Shown here in pieces: positions 52,002 through 61,121 of a stretch of 64,000 bases of DNA. The notes beneath the pieces were generated by a model that saw only the letters and a program-made list of their open reading frames with translations, was not told the DNA's origin and ran no database searches. Source of the stretch: an uncultured bacterium (lineage in GTDB: Bacteria; Cyanobacteriota; Vampirovibrionia; Gastranaerophilales; Gastranaerophilaceae); contig CASGCE010000016.1 of NCBI GenBank assembly GCA_949299935.1, forward strand, positions 62,001-126,000, given 5' to 3'. The translations under genes were made by a program, and so were the position numbers. Each line of letters begins with the position of its first letter. Positions within the stretch are counted from its first letter, which is position 1.

Positions 52002-52877
52002 ATGCGTATATCAGCTATAAATCCAATTTCTGCCAACGAAACGAATTCAAACTACAGTGCTGTAAAAAATAACAAGAAAAATTTTTATAGTACAAATAAT
52101 TTATCCAAAGACGTAATTTCTTTCGGCGGAAAAAATGTTCCAACCGAAACTCTGGATGAATATTTAGTGCTTTTGGGGGAAATAAGTAAAATAAATCGCA
52201 AACATAATGACGGAATATCAGCAGTTACAAAAAATTCTGATAAATTACTGGAGAATGTTAACAAAAAAATAAAACCTCTGTGTGAAAATTCTGATTTACT
52301 GTGGACAATTACCCCTGAGCATAAACGAGAGCAATACTCAAGATTTGCTGTATTGTATCTTATAGAGAACGGTCCTGATGAAGAAAATACTAACAAGGTT
52401 ATAGATATAATTTTTCCTTCAATAGAAAAAAGGATTTTAAAAGAAAATCCGCAAATTATACTAACAGAAATAGAAGAAGCGGAAGCTGAAACACCAACCC
52501 TTGCAGAAAATATGACACTTAAAAAACTCAAAGGTTACCTTTCTAAAAAGGTAACAATTAAAAATAATCTGTATGACAAACTTTCAGAAATTGACCTTAA
52601 ATATTACAGACAAAAAGTAAAAATTACCAATTCAATGGATACAATCAGAGCAATAGCCAAAGTTGACACCGTAACATTTAACAGAGAACTTACACAAAGA
52701 GCCATCCAGAAAAAGCCCGACTTGAAAAATATATACAGCGAAGCGTACAAAAAGAACTATGATAAAGTAAAAGAGATATATAAAAAGGGAACTGCAACTC
52801 AATATGCAAGCAAACAAGCATCTAAAGCGGTAATTGATTATTTAGCAAACGAACATGTAGAGGATCTGCCTTTTTAG
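52002..52877 (+). CDS. Unknown protein with N-terminal VISFGGK segment
   Basis: 291 residues. The first 37 residues are Asn/Ser-rich (MRISAINPISANETNSNYS), followed by DVISFGGK (37-44). The rest is charged and helical with no known domain; ends HVEDLPF. AAAGGAGG gives a strong ribosome site. Layout equals that of the proteins at 45.6 and 47.3 kb. Confidence 0.65.
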   Translation: MRISAINPISANETNSNYSAVKNNKKNFYSTNNLSKDVISFGGKNVPTETLDEYLVLLGEISKINRKHNDGISAVTKNSDKLLENVNKKIKPLCENSDLLWTITPEHKREQYSRFAVLYLIENGPDEENTNKVIDIIFPSIEKRILKENPQIILTEIEEAEAETPTLAENMTLKKLKGYLSKKVTIKNNLYDKLSEIDLKYYRQKVKITNSMDTIRAIAKVDTVTFNRELTQRAIQKKPDLKNIYSEAYKKNYDKVKEIYKKGTATQYASKQASKAVIDYLANEHVEDLPF

Positions 52878-53080
52878 CCAGTTATTTTGATATAATTTTT
52901 GCAATTAATGAACGTTTACATCCGGGAGAAAAAAGACTTATACAATATGCAATAAATAATTGTAAGATTTTACCAAAAAATTTTGAAGAAAATATAAAAA
53001 AATTATTAGAACTTACTAATTCGGAAAAATTGTTTATTTTAGATTTAATTATTACAGAATTGAGATATATATGGAAATAA
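52868..53080 (+). pseudogene. Fragment of a nucleotidyltransferase-like (DUF4037-type) gene
   Basis: A 70-codon frame with no start codon, overlapping the end of the previous gene in another frame. It reads SYFDIIFAINERLHPGEKRL, then NFEENIKKLLEL and ends ELRYIWK. This resembles the C-terminal end of DUF4037 proteins, where SYFDI.FA.N...HPGEKRL is characteristic. The 5' part of the gene is missing, so it is a truncated remnant. Confidence 0.5.
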
Positions 53081-53478
53081 ATCATATTGCTATATGGTCG
53101 TAATCTAACTATATTAAGGAAATCACAATCTATCCGCACAAACCATTATGGACGTGAAAATACAAAACAAAAAATAAAATTAACTTATACAAAATCTGAG
53201 ATTCCGAGTTTGTTTAATAAAACTTCCAACTTATTAGATTTAAATTTTATTAAATTTTGTTTAGTTTTTATTCAAAAAGTTCCGCCTAAATTTAAATAAA
53301 TTTTCAACACTGTCCTGTCCCAAAATCCCGACTAAAAAAATCAAGATATATTTGAAACACAGCCCTATTGGTTCAAAAAAATCAAATTCCGACATTGTCT
53401 GTCAAATCATACTCCGAGTTAAGGCTCATTTTTTTGTAAAAATTTACATTTTTTTCAATAATTATCTGAATAAAAAAA
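53081..53478. other. Gene-poor AT-rich stretch
   Basis: About 400 bases between the remnant at 53080 and tRNA-Phe. One 70-codon frame (53087-53299) begins just behind the remnant but has no ribosome site and no recognisable sequence. Together with the remnant it looks like decaying DNA. Confidence 0.5.
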
Positions 53479-53554
53479 TGGTGCCGCAACTCGGAATTGA
53501 ACCAAGGACACAGGGATTTTCAGTCCCTTGCTCTACCAACTGAGCTATTGCGGC
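53479..53554 (-). tRNA. tRNA-Phe (GAA)
   Basis: Minus strand: acceptor GCCGCAA/TTGCGGC, anticodon loop CTGAAAA giving GAA (phenylalanine), T arm with GGTTCAATTCC, discriminator A and encoded CCA. It lies downstream of infC on the same strand with its own promoter. Confidence 0.95.
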
Positions 53555-53629
53555 ACAAACAAAATATTAAATTGTCATGGGGAACAACAAACATAGAGCC
53601 CCACAAAGGCCAAACGAGCCACATGAATA

Positions 53630-53657
53630 ATTGTATCCGCTAAATTTACGACGTCAA
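53630..53657 (-). promoter_or_regulatory. Promoter of tRNA-Phe
   Basis: On the minus strand TTGACG (53657-53652), a 16-base spacer and TACAAT (53635-53630) lie just past the infC stop, about 75 bases before tRNA-Phe. Confidence 0.6.
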
Positions 53658-53663
53658 GAACTT

Positions 53664-54185
53664 TTATAGCGGGCAAAGGTACAAAGTAACATTTCTGCCC
53701 TCGAGCATAGGTTTTTTTTCAATCTGCAAAGGAGCATCCTTCAAATCATCAATGAACCGGTTAGCCAGAGCAAACGCCAACTCACTATGCTGCATTTCTC
53801 GTCCTCGGAGCATGATAACAATTTTAACTTTATTGCCTTGTGCAATAAATTTTTTGATATTATTAATACGAACCTGATAATCGTGAGTATCAATTTTGTA
53901 TCTTACTTTAACCTCTTTGACATCAACCACGTGCTGTTTTTTCTTAGCTTCTTTAGCACGTTTTTCGAGCTCATACTTAAATTTACCATAGTTAAGAATT
54001 TTAGCGACAGGGGGCTCCTGATTAGGACTTATAAGGACCAGATCCAAGTCTGCGTCATATGCCATTTGTAAAGCTTTAGAAGTCGAAACCACACCGTGAT
54101 TTTCACCTTTATCGTCAATTAACCTGACTTCTTTAGAGCGAATACGCTCATTCATAATTGCCTGATCCTTGTTATAGTTAACTAT
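53664..54185 (-). CDS. infC: Translation initiation factor IF-3, probable AUA start
   Basis: IF-3 of 173 residues if started at ATA (54185): VNYNKDQAI then MNERIRSKEVRLID, YDADLDLVLISP, PVAKILNYGKFKYE and the C-terminal KVKIVIMLRGREMQH. IF-3 proteins usually carry about ten residues before NERIR, and AAGGAG stands eight bases before the ATA but 38 bases before the first ATG (54155). Rare AUU/AUA/AUC starts are the known basis of IF-3 self-regulation. rpmI and rplT do not follow. Confidence 0.88.
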   Translation of the reverse strand: MVNYNKDQAIMNERIRSKEVRLIDDKGENHGVVSTSKALQMAYDADLDLVLISPNQEPPVAKILNYGKFKYELEKRAKEAKKKQHVVDVKEVKVRYKIDTHDYQVRINNIKKFIAQGNKVKIVIMLRGREMQHSELAFALANRFIDDLKDAPLQIEKKPMLEGRNVTLYLCPL

Positions 54186-54335
54186 TTTTCTGTCTCCTTA
54201 TATTGATATTACCCAGAATATAATATCACAACATATGAAAAAAAGCCATATATTCAAAAAAAAGTTTTATGTAACAAAATGTAAATATAATTTTTCAAGG
54301 CTAAAATCCTTACCGTGTAAGGGTTTACGGAATTC

Positions 54336-54380
54336 ATGGAACAAATAGAGATTAAAGAAAAGCGCCACAAAAACCGATAA
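54336..54380 (+). CDS. Very short reading frame ahead of the 39-residue gene
   Basis: Fourteen codons, MEQIEIKEKRHKNR, then TAA. AAGGG is 12 bases before the ATG. A TATAAT at about 54286 could start the transcript. It may be an upstream leader frame; the evidence is thin. Confidence 0.25.
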   Translation: MEQIEIKEKRHKNR

Positions 54381-54418
54381 ATAAAATGTCAAACAAACAA
54401 TATAGGAGTATAAGTATT

Positions 54419-54538
54419 ATGATTGAAGCACAAGCTGAATTGTTAGGGATGAGCACGGAAGAGATTGACATGTCGTTACCGATACAAAAATTGTTTGACG
54501 AATGTCTAAACTTTATTTCAATATCGAGTTTTGAATAG
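54419..54538 (+). CDS. 39-residue small protein
   Basis: Begins MIEAQAELLGMSTEEIDMSL and ends ISISSFE; acidic, probably helical. A TAGGAG site precedes the ATG and an intrinsic terminator follows the stop by about 20 bases, so it has the signals of a complete small gene. No known family was recognised. Confidence 0.55.
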   Translation: MIEAQAELLGMSTEEIDMSLPIQKLFDECLNFISISSFE

Positions 54539-54549
54539 AGTTGTAACCC

Positions 54550-54586
54550 CAAAAAAAGGATAAACGAAGAGTTTATCCTTTTTTTT
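54550..54586 (+). terminator. Terminator after the 39-residue gene
   Basis: GGATAAAC-GAAGA-GTTTATCC followed by eight T: a perfect eight-pair stem with a T tail. A-runs upstream make it work in reverse as well. Confidence 0.85.
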
Positions 54587-54649
54587 AAATTACAAGGCTA
54601 TATACACAGAGAGAATTTTGTATTAGAATAGTAAAAAAGGGGAATGAGT

Positions 54650-56761
54650 ATGCGGGTGACAAATTTTCTCAAACTATCACTAATAGCGTTATTACTAACC
54701 AATTGTGCATTAGCGGACTTCAAGGAGCATTTTGATTTAGGCCAGCAATATCTATCGAATTACCAATATTCAAGTGCCATAACGGAATTTAAGAATGCAC
54801 TGCGAATAAATTACATGGACAATTCAGCGCGAATAGGGCTTATAAATTCCTATTTAGCGCGGGGTATGTATTACGGCAAAGAGGAAAAGAATTACGAAAA
54901 AGCAGCAGACGATTACAGAAGCGCGCTATTTTATATGATATATTACCCAACCAGAAACAGTTCCTCAATGGAGACGGTTACGCAGGTAACCGGTATCCTA
55001 AACAGGTGTCTAAACGCTACAGGCTACAACACCTCACCGGAGAACAGATTTAACACAGCGAAACAACTAAGAGCAGAGGGGAACTTTGCGGCGGCAGCGT
55101 ATGAATTCAACCAAACACTGGCGAACAGAGAGCTTCAAAAGGAAAGTTTTGAGCAAATAGGCGACATAATGAAGCTGTTAGGAAACAACCAAAAGGCGGC
55201 GGAATACTACAGGAAAGCTATTGCCGTTGCGCCAACGGATATAGATCTTCGACTAAGTTATGCAAAGATGCTTGACAGTCTTGGAAACGAAGATGCTGCG
55301 GTAGCGGAATATAATTACATACTTTCCAAAACGACAGATAACAAAGAAGTTTTATATGCGCTTGAGCGTATATATAAAAAAAAGCTGGAGAATGCTCCGA
55401 GCGATGCTGATATAACGGCGAATTTAGGTGCTATAATGCAGAAGCAGGGCAAATATGATGACGCTCTTTTATACTATCAAAAATCCGAATATCTTAATCC
55501 ATCAAATATAAACACGCGTATAAACGTGGGGACATTATACCAGCAAAAGGGAGATCCGCGAACAGCAATAAAAGCATACGATTCAGTATTAATATTATAT
55601 CCGGACAACATAAATGCTAATCTATATAAAGCGCAAGCATACGCAGCATTAGGTGATACAAAAGCAGCCATAGCAAGCTATCAAAAAGTGCTTGCACTTG
55701 ATCCGGCAAATATGGACGCACAAACACAAATGCTTAATTTGGTTAAGGGCTCAATGACGATTTCGCAATTTACGGAATATGTAAAGAAAAATCTAGCCGC
55801 AGCAAATCCCGCGAATTTATTTTACAGTTATGCACTTGATTTGCACAAACAAAATAAACTATCAGATGCGATAACAATATACAAGGAAGCGCTGAAATTA
55901 AATACAAAAAACCCGGAAATATACCTAAATCTTGCAATAGCGCAAAATCAATCAGGCATGCCAAATGAAGCACTGAATACGTTAAAAACAGCCGCCGCGG
56001 CATTTCCGACAAATGAGCAAATAAAAGATGCGATAAATTCGATTACAAAAGACGCAATAAACAATCGACTGGCAAAAGCCGCCTCATACTACGACGTAAA
56101 GGATTATGAAAATGCAATAAACGAATATACAAAAATCAATCCACCGACAGCGGATTCAATGCTGGGTATAGCCTTAAGCTATCAAGCGATGGAGGACTAC
56201 GACAATGCAATCACATATTATCAAAAGGCCTTACAGCTTAAGCCTGTCGATTCAGACATACCATATTATATAGCAGTACTCTACGCGCAAAAAGAGGAAT
56301 GGGATAATGCAAAAAATTATCTAAACAAATCACTTGCGATTAACAAAAACAACACAAAATCGCAGGATCTGATGCAGAATGTAAACGAGCAATTAAGCAT
56401 GAACGCGCTAAATCAAGCGATATCGCTATATGAAGATGAAAAATATGATGCAAGCCTGAAGATACTGAATCAAGTTTTGAACACGGACGTTACCAATTCA
56501 TATGCATACTATTACCGAGGTATGATTTATGATATAAAAGAACAAAGACAACAAGCGATTGAAGATTTCAAAAAAGCATATACACTAAATAAAGAGCTTG
56601 TCATAGCGAATTACATGATAGCAGTTGATTATGACACAATAGGCGACACAAAAGAAGCACTAAAATACTATACAAATTATGCGAATTCAACAGCCGAAGA
56701 TGACGAGTACAAGCAATATGCGAAATCCAGAAGCGAAGAAATAAGAGAACATGGAAATTAA
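54650..56761 (+). CDS. Exported TPR-repeat protein
   Basis: 703 residues. Signal peptide MRVTNFLKLSLIALLLTNCALA; the LTNC could be a poor lipobox, so a lipoprotein is possible. About a dozen TPR units follow, e.g. YSSAITEFKNALRINYMD, AAEYYRKAIAVAPTD, YDDALLYYQKSEYLNPS, YDNAITYYQKALQLKP. TPR scaffolds of this kind aid envelope assembly, secretion or pilus biogenesis. AGGGG stands before the ATG at 54650. The stop overlaps dusB by 11 bases. Confidence 0.88.
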   Translation: MRVTNFLKLSLIALLLTNCALADFKEHFDLGQQYLSNYQYSSAITEFKNALRINYMDNSARIGLINSYLARGMYYGKEEKNYEKAADDYRSALFYMIYYPTRNSSSMETVTQVTGILNRCLNATGYNTSPENRFNTAKQLRAEGNFAAAAYEFNQTLANRELQKESFEQIGDIMKLLGNNQKAAEYYRKAIAVAPTDIDLRLSYAKMLDSLGNEDAAVAEYNYILSKTTDNKEVLYALERIYKKKLENAPSDADITANLGAIMQKQGKYDDALLYYQKSEYLNPSNINTRINVGTLYQQKGDPRTAIKAYDSVLILYPDNINANLYKAQAYAALGDTKAAIASYQKVLALDPANMDAQTQMLNLVKGSMTISQFTEYVKKNLAAANPANLFYSYALDLHKQNKLSDAITIYKEALKLNTKNPEIYLNLAIAQNQSGMPNEALNTLKTAAAAFPTNEQIKDAINSITKDAINNRLAKAASYYDVKDYENAINEYTKINPPTADSMLGIALSYQAMEDYDNAITYYQKALQLKPVDSDIPYYIAVLYAQKEEWDNAKNYLNKSLAINKNNTKSQDLMQNVNEQLSMNALNQAISLYEDEKYDASLKILNQVLNTDVTNSYAYYYRGMIYDIKEQRQQAIEDFKKAYTLNKELVIANYMIAVDYDTIGDTKEALKYYTNYANSTAEDDEYKQYAKSRSEEIREHGN

Positions 56762-57707
56762 CGAGCTATTAAAAACGCGGGTCTCCGTGGCACCCATGGC
56801 AGGAATAACCGACTATGTATTAAGGGAAATAATAAGGAAATATTCAAAGGATTGTTTGCTGACGACAGAGATGATAAGCACGGAATTTTTAGCACAAACG
56901 CTTCGAGGCAGAAGCGGCAGGGAGATATTAAAGCGAAACAATAATCACAGTCCCATAGCATACCAGATAAGCGGACATAAACCCAAGTTAATGAGGCTAG
57001 CGGCAGAAACACTAACAGACATTGCAGACATGATAGATATAAACATGGGCTGTCCGGTTAAGAAAGTAATAGCGGGACAAGATGGCTGTTATCTAATGCA
57101 AACTCCGGAGTTAGCGGCGGATCTGGTAAAGGCGGTAAAAGACGGAACAGACAAGCCGGTGAGTGTAAAATTTCGTTTAGGATACAGCAATAATGATATA
57201 AACTACGTAGAATTCGGTGAAAAGATGCAAAAGGCGGGTGCGGGATTTATAACAATACACGGCAGGACACGTACACAGATGTATTCCGGTAAAGCAAACT
57301 GGCGGGTTATAAAGAGATTAAAGGAGAATGTTGATATACCGGTATATGTAAACGGCGATATCATATCCGTAGAAACGGCAATAGAAGCACTGGAACAATC
57401 GGGAGCAGACGGAGTAGCAATAGGTAGGGGTATGCTTGGTAATCCGATTTTAATTCCGCAGATTGAGCAGTATCTGAGCAACCGCACTATGCCTGAACCT
57501 TTAACTATCAATGAACGTATCAAAATCCTTAAATACCATCTTGATGAAGAAATAAAATTGCGGGGAGAAATTACGGGAATAAAGTTTATGCGAAAATTTT
57601 ACCCATACTATTTATCAGGATTTGAACACGCAAAACAAATTAGGACAAGACTTGTAACAGAAGAAAATTACGAAAAAATAATTACAATTCTTAACAATAT
57701 TAGCTAG
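56751..57707 (+). CDS. dusB: tRNA-dihydrouridine synthase
   Basis: Flavoenzyme of 318 residues that reduces uridine in the tRNA D loop. VSVAPMAGITDYVLR is the start of the FMN barrel, INMGCPVKKV has the catalytic Cys, VSVKFRLGY, ITIHGRTRTQMYSGKANW and VNGDIISVETAIE bind FMN. It overlaps the TPR gene, so they are co-translated. Confidence 0.93.
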   Translation: MEINELLKTRVSVAPMAGITDYVLREIIRKYSKDCLLTTEMISTEFLAQTLRGRSGREILKRNNNHSPIAYQISGHKPKLMRLAAETLTDIADMIDINMGCPVKKVIAGQDGCYLMQTPELAADLVKAVKDGTDKPVSVKFRLGYSNNDINYVEFGEKMQKAGAGFITIHGRTRTQMYSGKANWRVIKRLKENVDIPVYVNGDIISVETAIEALEQSGADGVAIGRGMLGNPILIPQIEQYLSNRTMPEPLTINERIKILKYHLDEEIKLRGEITGIKFMRKFYPYYLSGFEHAKQIRTRLVTEENYEKIITILNNIS

Positions 57708-57751
57708 CAAATTTTATTTTTTTTAGTTTTATAAAGCAATACGGAGGCAAT

Positions 57752-58126
57752 ATGAAAGTTAATACATTAGTCAAGGATTACATAATCAACTCACCGATAG
57801 GTAATTCCAGCAAACAAGTAAAAGAAAGTATAGTATGGTTTAACAAGCAGAACTTAAAGCCTTACATAAAGACACGTCAAATAACAGAAAACGGGAAAGT
57901 GATGCTGGCATACAATAACAAACAAATGTCAAACGGCGACACCTTTGAAGTATTCAAGACAAAGTACACAACGCTACAGGTACACAAAAATTCAAAAGGC
58001 AAAATAAAGAAAATACAGCTAAAAAGCCCGGTGAACAAACAGCGACTAAACCGCAACGAATCATTTATCGAAAGCTTTAAAATAATGCTGAGAAGGGTAA
58101 ATGAAGATTTGTTCGGAAATATATAA
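57752..58126 (+). CDS. Small basic protein of unknown function
   Basis: 124 residues, strongly basic (many Lys and Arg), starting MKVNTLVKDYIINSPIGN. The strand-rich centre (YIKTRQITENGKVMLAYN) and helical end (ESFKIMLRRVNEDLF) suggest a nucleic-acid or peptide binding role, but no family is recognised. GGAGG precedes the ATG. It ends two bases from argS, tail to tail. Confidence 0.65.
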   Translation: MKVNTLVKDYIINSPIGNSSKQVKESIVWFNKQNLKPYIKTRQITENGKVMLAYNNKQMSNGDTFEVFKTKYTTLQVHKNSKGKIKKIQLKSPVNKQRLNRNESFIESFKIMLRRVNEDLFGNI

Positions 58127-58128
58127 AA

Positions 58129-59841
58129 TTACATTCTTTCAGGTGCACTAACAGACAAAATTGCCAGCGCATTATTTAAAACGGTTTTAACCGAATAGAC
58201 AAGAGCCAATCTTGCCAGAGTGAGTTTTTTACTGTCATTAATAACTCTAACGGAATTATAGAACGAGTGGAATTCACCAGCCAATTCTTGGACATAACGA
58301 CAGATGGTATAGACCTGTCTGGTTTTGGCGGAATTTTCAATCAAGGACTTATATTCCTCAAGTTTAAGAACGAGTTTTTTCCCGTCAGCGATATTACCAT
58401 AAAGCAAAGACTTATCAAAGTTATTAATCAAATCGGAATATTCACCAGCTGACACAGCTGCCGGAATAGTTTTGCCGGTAAGGGAATCCGTTTTATCATT
58501 AACGGCATTTCTGATAATGGAGCAAGCTCTTGCATGGGCATACTGCACATAAAACACCGGATTTTCATCAGAATTTTTCTTAGCCAAATCAATATCAAAA
58601 TCGAGTGTAGTATCGATATTTCTCATAGTCATCCAAAAACGAGTAGCATCAACGCCCACCTCATTAATCAAATCTTCAAGAGTAATCATATTTTTACGTT
58701 TTCCCATACGGACTTCTTCACCGTTGACCACGAGATTAACGAGCTGTCCCAAAAGCACCTCCAACTTATCGGGATTAAAGCCGAGAGCCTCAATGGAGGC
58801 TTTAACACGTGCCACATAACCGTGGTGATCAGCACCCCATATATCAATCATTCTGTCAAAACCGCGTTGGAGCTTACCGATATGGTAGGCTATATCAGCA
58901 GTAAGGTACGTATTTGAGCCGTCAGCCTTTTTGATAACTCTATCTTGATCGTCACCATATTCAGATGATTTAAACCAGACAGCACCGTCTTTTTCGTAAA
59001 TTTTACCACTGGCTTTTAATTTATTGACACAAGCCTCGACCTCACCGGATTTATGCAAAGAAAGCTCCGAAAAGAAATTATCAAAATGCACCCTAAATTT
59101 TTCCAAAAGTTCTTTTTGTACTTTTTCCTCATAATTTTTGGCGAAGTCGCATAATTGTTCCGAATCCTCGGGCAAACCGGTATGAGTTTTAAGGTATTCT
59201 TTAGCCACAGCTATCAAATAATCACCCGGATAGAAATTTTTTCGTTCAGTTTCATCGGCAGGGAAATCGATATTTTCACCAAGCTGCTGACGGATTCTGA
59301 CGGCGAGCGAATTACCGAGTTTTTGGATTTGAGAACCTGCATCATTAATATAAAATTCCTGATACACCTCGTGGCCGTAGAATTTCAAAAGATTTGCCAA
59401 GACAGAACCCATAGCAGCCCATCGACCATGACCTATATGAAACGGGCCCGTAGGATTTGCCGAAACATATTCCAAGATTATTTTTTCTTTTTCTACATTT
59501 TCAGGTTTTCCGTAATCGGATTTTTTTTTGATGATTTCTTCAATAAGATTACACAAGAGGTTTTCACCGGCCTTAAAGTTTATAAACCCGGCAACTGCAG
59601 AATATTCATTATCTTCTTTGTCAACAAATTCAAGAACAGATTGTGCTATTAATGGCGGAGCCATTTTAGCATTTTTAGCCAAACAGGACACATTGACCGC
59701 ATAATCACCGAATTCGACATTTTTGGGGCGTTCAACGACCAGTGTATTTAGACCGTATTCTCTCAGCTGGCCCAGTTTACCTGCTTCTGCTGCCTTTTTC
59801 ACTGCAATTTCAATTTTATTCAAAAAATAATCTTTTATCAT
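58129..59841 (-). CDS. argS: Arginyl-tRNA synthetase
   Basis: Class I synthetase of 570 residues. The N-terminal Add-1 domain is followed by SANPTGPFHIGHGRW (HIGH motif), the KMSKS-like region EVRMGKRKNMITLEDL, and the C-terminal anticodon-binding helical domain with YNSVRV. GAGAGGA precedes the ATG. Confidence 0.95.
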   Translation of the reverse strand: MIKDYFLNKIEIAVKKAAEAGKLGQLREYGLNTLVVERPKNVEFGDYAVNVSCLAKNAKMAPPLIAQSVLEFVDKEDNEYSAVAGFINFKAGENLLCNLIEEIIKKKSDYGKPENVEKEKIILEYVSANPTGPFHIGHGRWAAMGSVLANLLKFYGHEVYQEFYINDAGSQIQKLGNSLAVRIRQQLGENIDFPADETERKNFYPGDYLIAVAKEYLKTHTGLPEDSEQLCDFAKNYEEKVQKELLEKFRVHFDNFFSELSLHKSGEVEACVNKLKASGKIYEKDGAVWFKSSEYGDDQDRVIKKADGSNTYLTADIAYHIGKLQRGFDRMIDIWGADHHGYVARVKASIEALGFNPDKLEVLLGQLVNLVVNGEEVRMGKRKNMITLEDLINEVGVDATRFWMTMRNIDTTLDFDIDLAKKNSDENPVFYVQYAHARACSIIRNAVNDKTDSLTGKTIPAAVSAGEYSDLINNFDKSLLYGNIADGKKLVLKLEEYKSLIENSAKTRQVYTICRYVQELAGEFHSFYNSVRVINDSKKLTLARLALVYSVKTVLNNALAILSVSAPERM

Positions 59842-59940
59842 AGTCCTCTCCTGTGTTCATTGTAGCACAAACACATACAAGTAATTATTTATGTATTTTT
59901 TGATAATTATTTTCATGTTAAACTGAGGTACAGGGGTATT

Positions 59941-61062
59941 ATGATGAAATTATTGGCAATATTTTTTATATTTATAGGCATAACCGCGCCGTCGTTTGCG
60001 GTTGAAAATCAAGTTCTACCCGCGGCAAAGGGCATAATAGAAAACATTAAATACACAGATATAACCAATCTGCAAGGCGGAGAGCAAAATCAAATTAAGC
60101 AGGAGGTCACAGTAAGAATTATAACGGGACAATTCAAAGGTGAAAAGCTGAACCTTGATAACATGCTTACGGGCAATCCGGCTTACGACATTATGCTTTC
60201 AACAGGTGACAAAGTAATACTTCATATGGAGCCCAACGAAGGATTTGTACAGGACATTAACAACGTAGACGTTTACATTTCCGATATAGAAAGAGTTAAT
60301 GCAATATACATATTTACCGGAATATTTTTCCTAATGCTGCTTATAATAGGACGAAAAAAGGGTTTTTTAAGTTTCGTATCAATAATTACGACAATAGCGT
60401 TAATATTTTTAGCGCTGACCCCAATGATATTAAACAATGTACATCCCATAACGGCTACCTTGTTAGTATGCATTTTATCCACTGTAATAACGATATACCT
60501 TGTAGGAGGGCTAAACTACAAAAGTACATCGGCAATTATAGGTTCAATAGCAAGCGTTGGGTTTGCGGGTGGTTTATCAATACTGGCAATAAAACTTGCC
60601 ACACTAACCGGTTTTGCCGGTGAAGAACCAATGTTTTTATACACCGCAAGACCCGATTTGGATTTTACTGGAATTCTTGCCTCTGCCATGATGCTTGCGG
60701 CATTAGGCGCAGTTATGGACACCTCTGTTTCCATTGCCAGCACAATCAACGAAATTTACCTTACGAACAAAAATTTGACAATAAAGAATCTTTTCCAATC
60801 CGGAATGAACGTTGGTAAAGACATAATTGGCACGATGTCCAATACACTTATACTCGTATATTTGGGGAGCTCACTTCCGCTTGTACTTTTGTCAAACAAC
60901 ATTGACTTGAACAAATTTTTCAACCTCAACCAAGTTGCAACAGAAATAACCTCAGCATTAATAGGAAGCATTGCAATACTTGCGTGTGTTCCGATTACAG
61001 CAATAATAAGCGCATACCTGATAAAATCCAAACACCAAGAGGATTTTAGATTTAAAAACTAA
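59941..61062 (+). CDS. YibE/F-family membrane protein
   Basis: 373 residues: signal peptide (to about 20), an extracytoplasmic N-terminal domain (20-115) and about seven membrane helices. VNAIYIFTGIFFLMLLIIGRKKG, LTPMILNNVHPITATLLVC and LAALGAVMDTSVSIASTINEI match the YibE/F-like family of unknown role. It shares a terminator with metK. Confidence 0.85.
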   Translation: MMKLLAIFFIFIGITAPSFAVENQVLPAAKGIIENIKYTDITNLQGGEQNQIKQEVTVRIITGQFKGEKLNLDNMLTGNPAYDIMLSTGDKVILHMEPNEGFVQDINNVDVYISDIERVNAIYIFTGIFFLMLLIIGRKKGFLSFVSIITTIALIFLALTPMILNNVHPITATLLVCILSTVITIYLVGGLNYKSTSAIIGSIASVGFAGGLSILAIKLATLTGFAGEEPMFLYTARPDLDFTGILASAMMLAALGAVMDTSVSIASTINEIYLTNKNLTIKNLFQSGMNVGKDIIGTMSNTLILVYLGSSLPLVLLSNNIDLNKFFNLNQVATEITSALIGSIAILACVPITAIISAYLIKSKHQEDFRFKN

Positions 61063-61071
61063 ATTTAAACA

Positions 61072-61105
61072 AAAAAGCGATAATCCAGTGAGATTACCGC
61101 TTTTT
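61072..61105. terminator. Bidirectional terminator between YibE/F gene and metK
   Basis: AAAAAAGCGATAATC and GATTACCGCTTTTT form a stem (one mismatch) with a six-base loop, A/T runs on both sides. It serves both convergent genes. Confidence 0.85.
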
Positions 61106-61121
61106 GATATCTGAATTCTAA

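Noticed and set aside
52882-53139. 85-codon minus-strand frame
   Set aside because: It is the complement of the DUF4037-like fragment, has no ribosome site and is explained by AT-rich composition.
53087-53299. 70-codon plus-strand frame after the remnant
   Set aside because: No ribosome site, no recognisable sequence, and it lies in what looks like decaying DNA.
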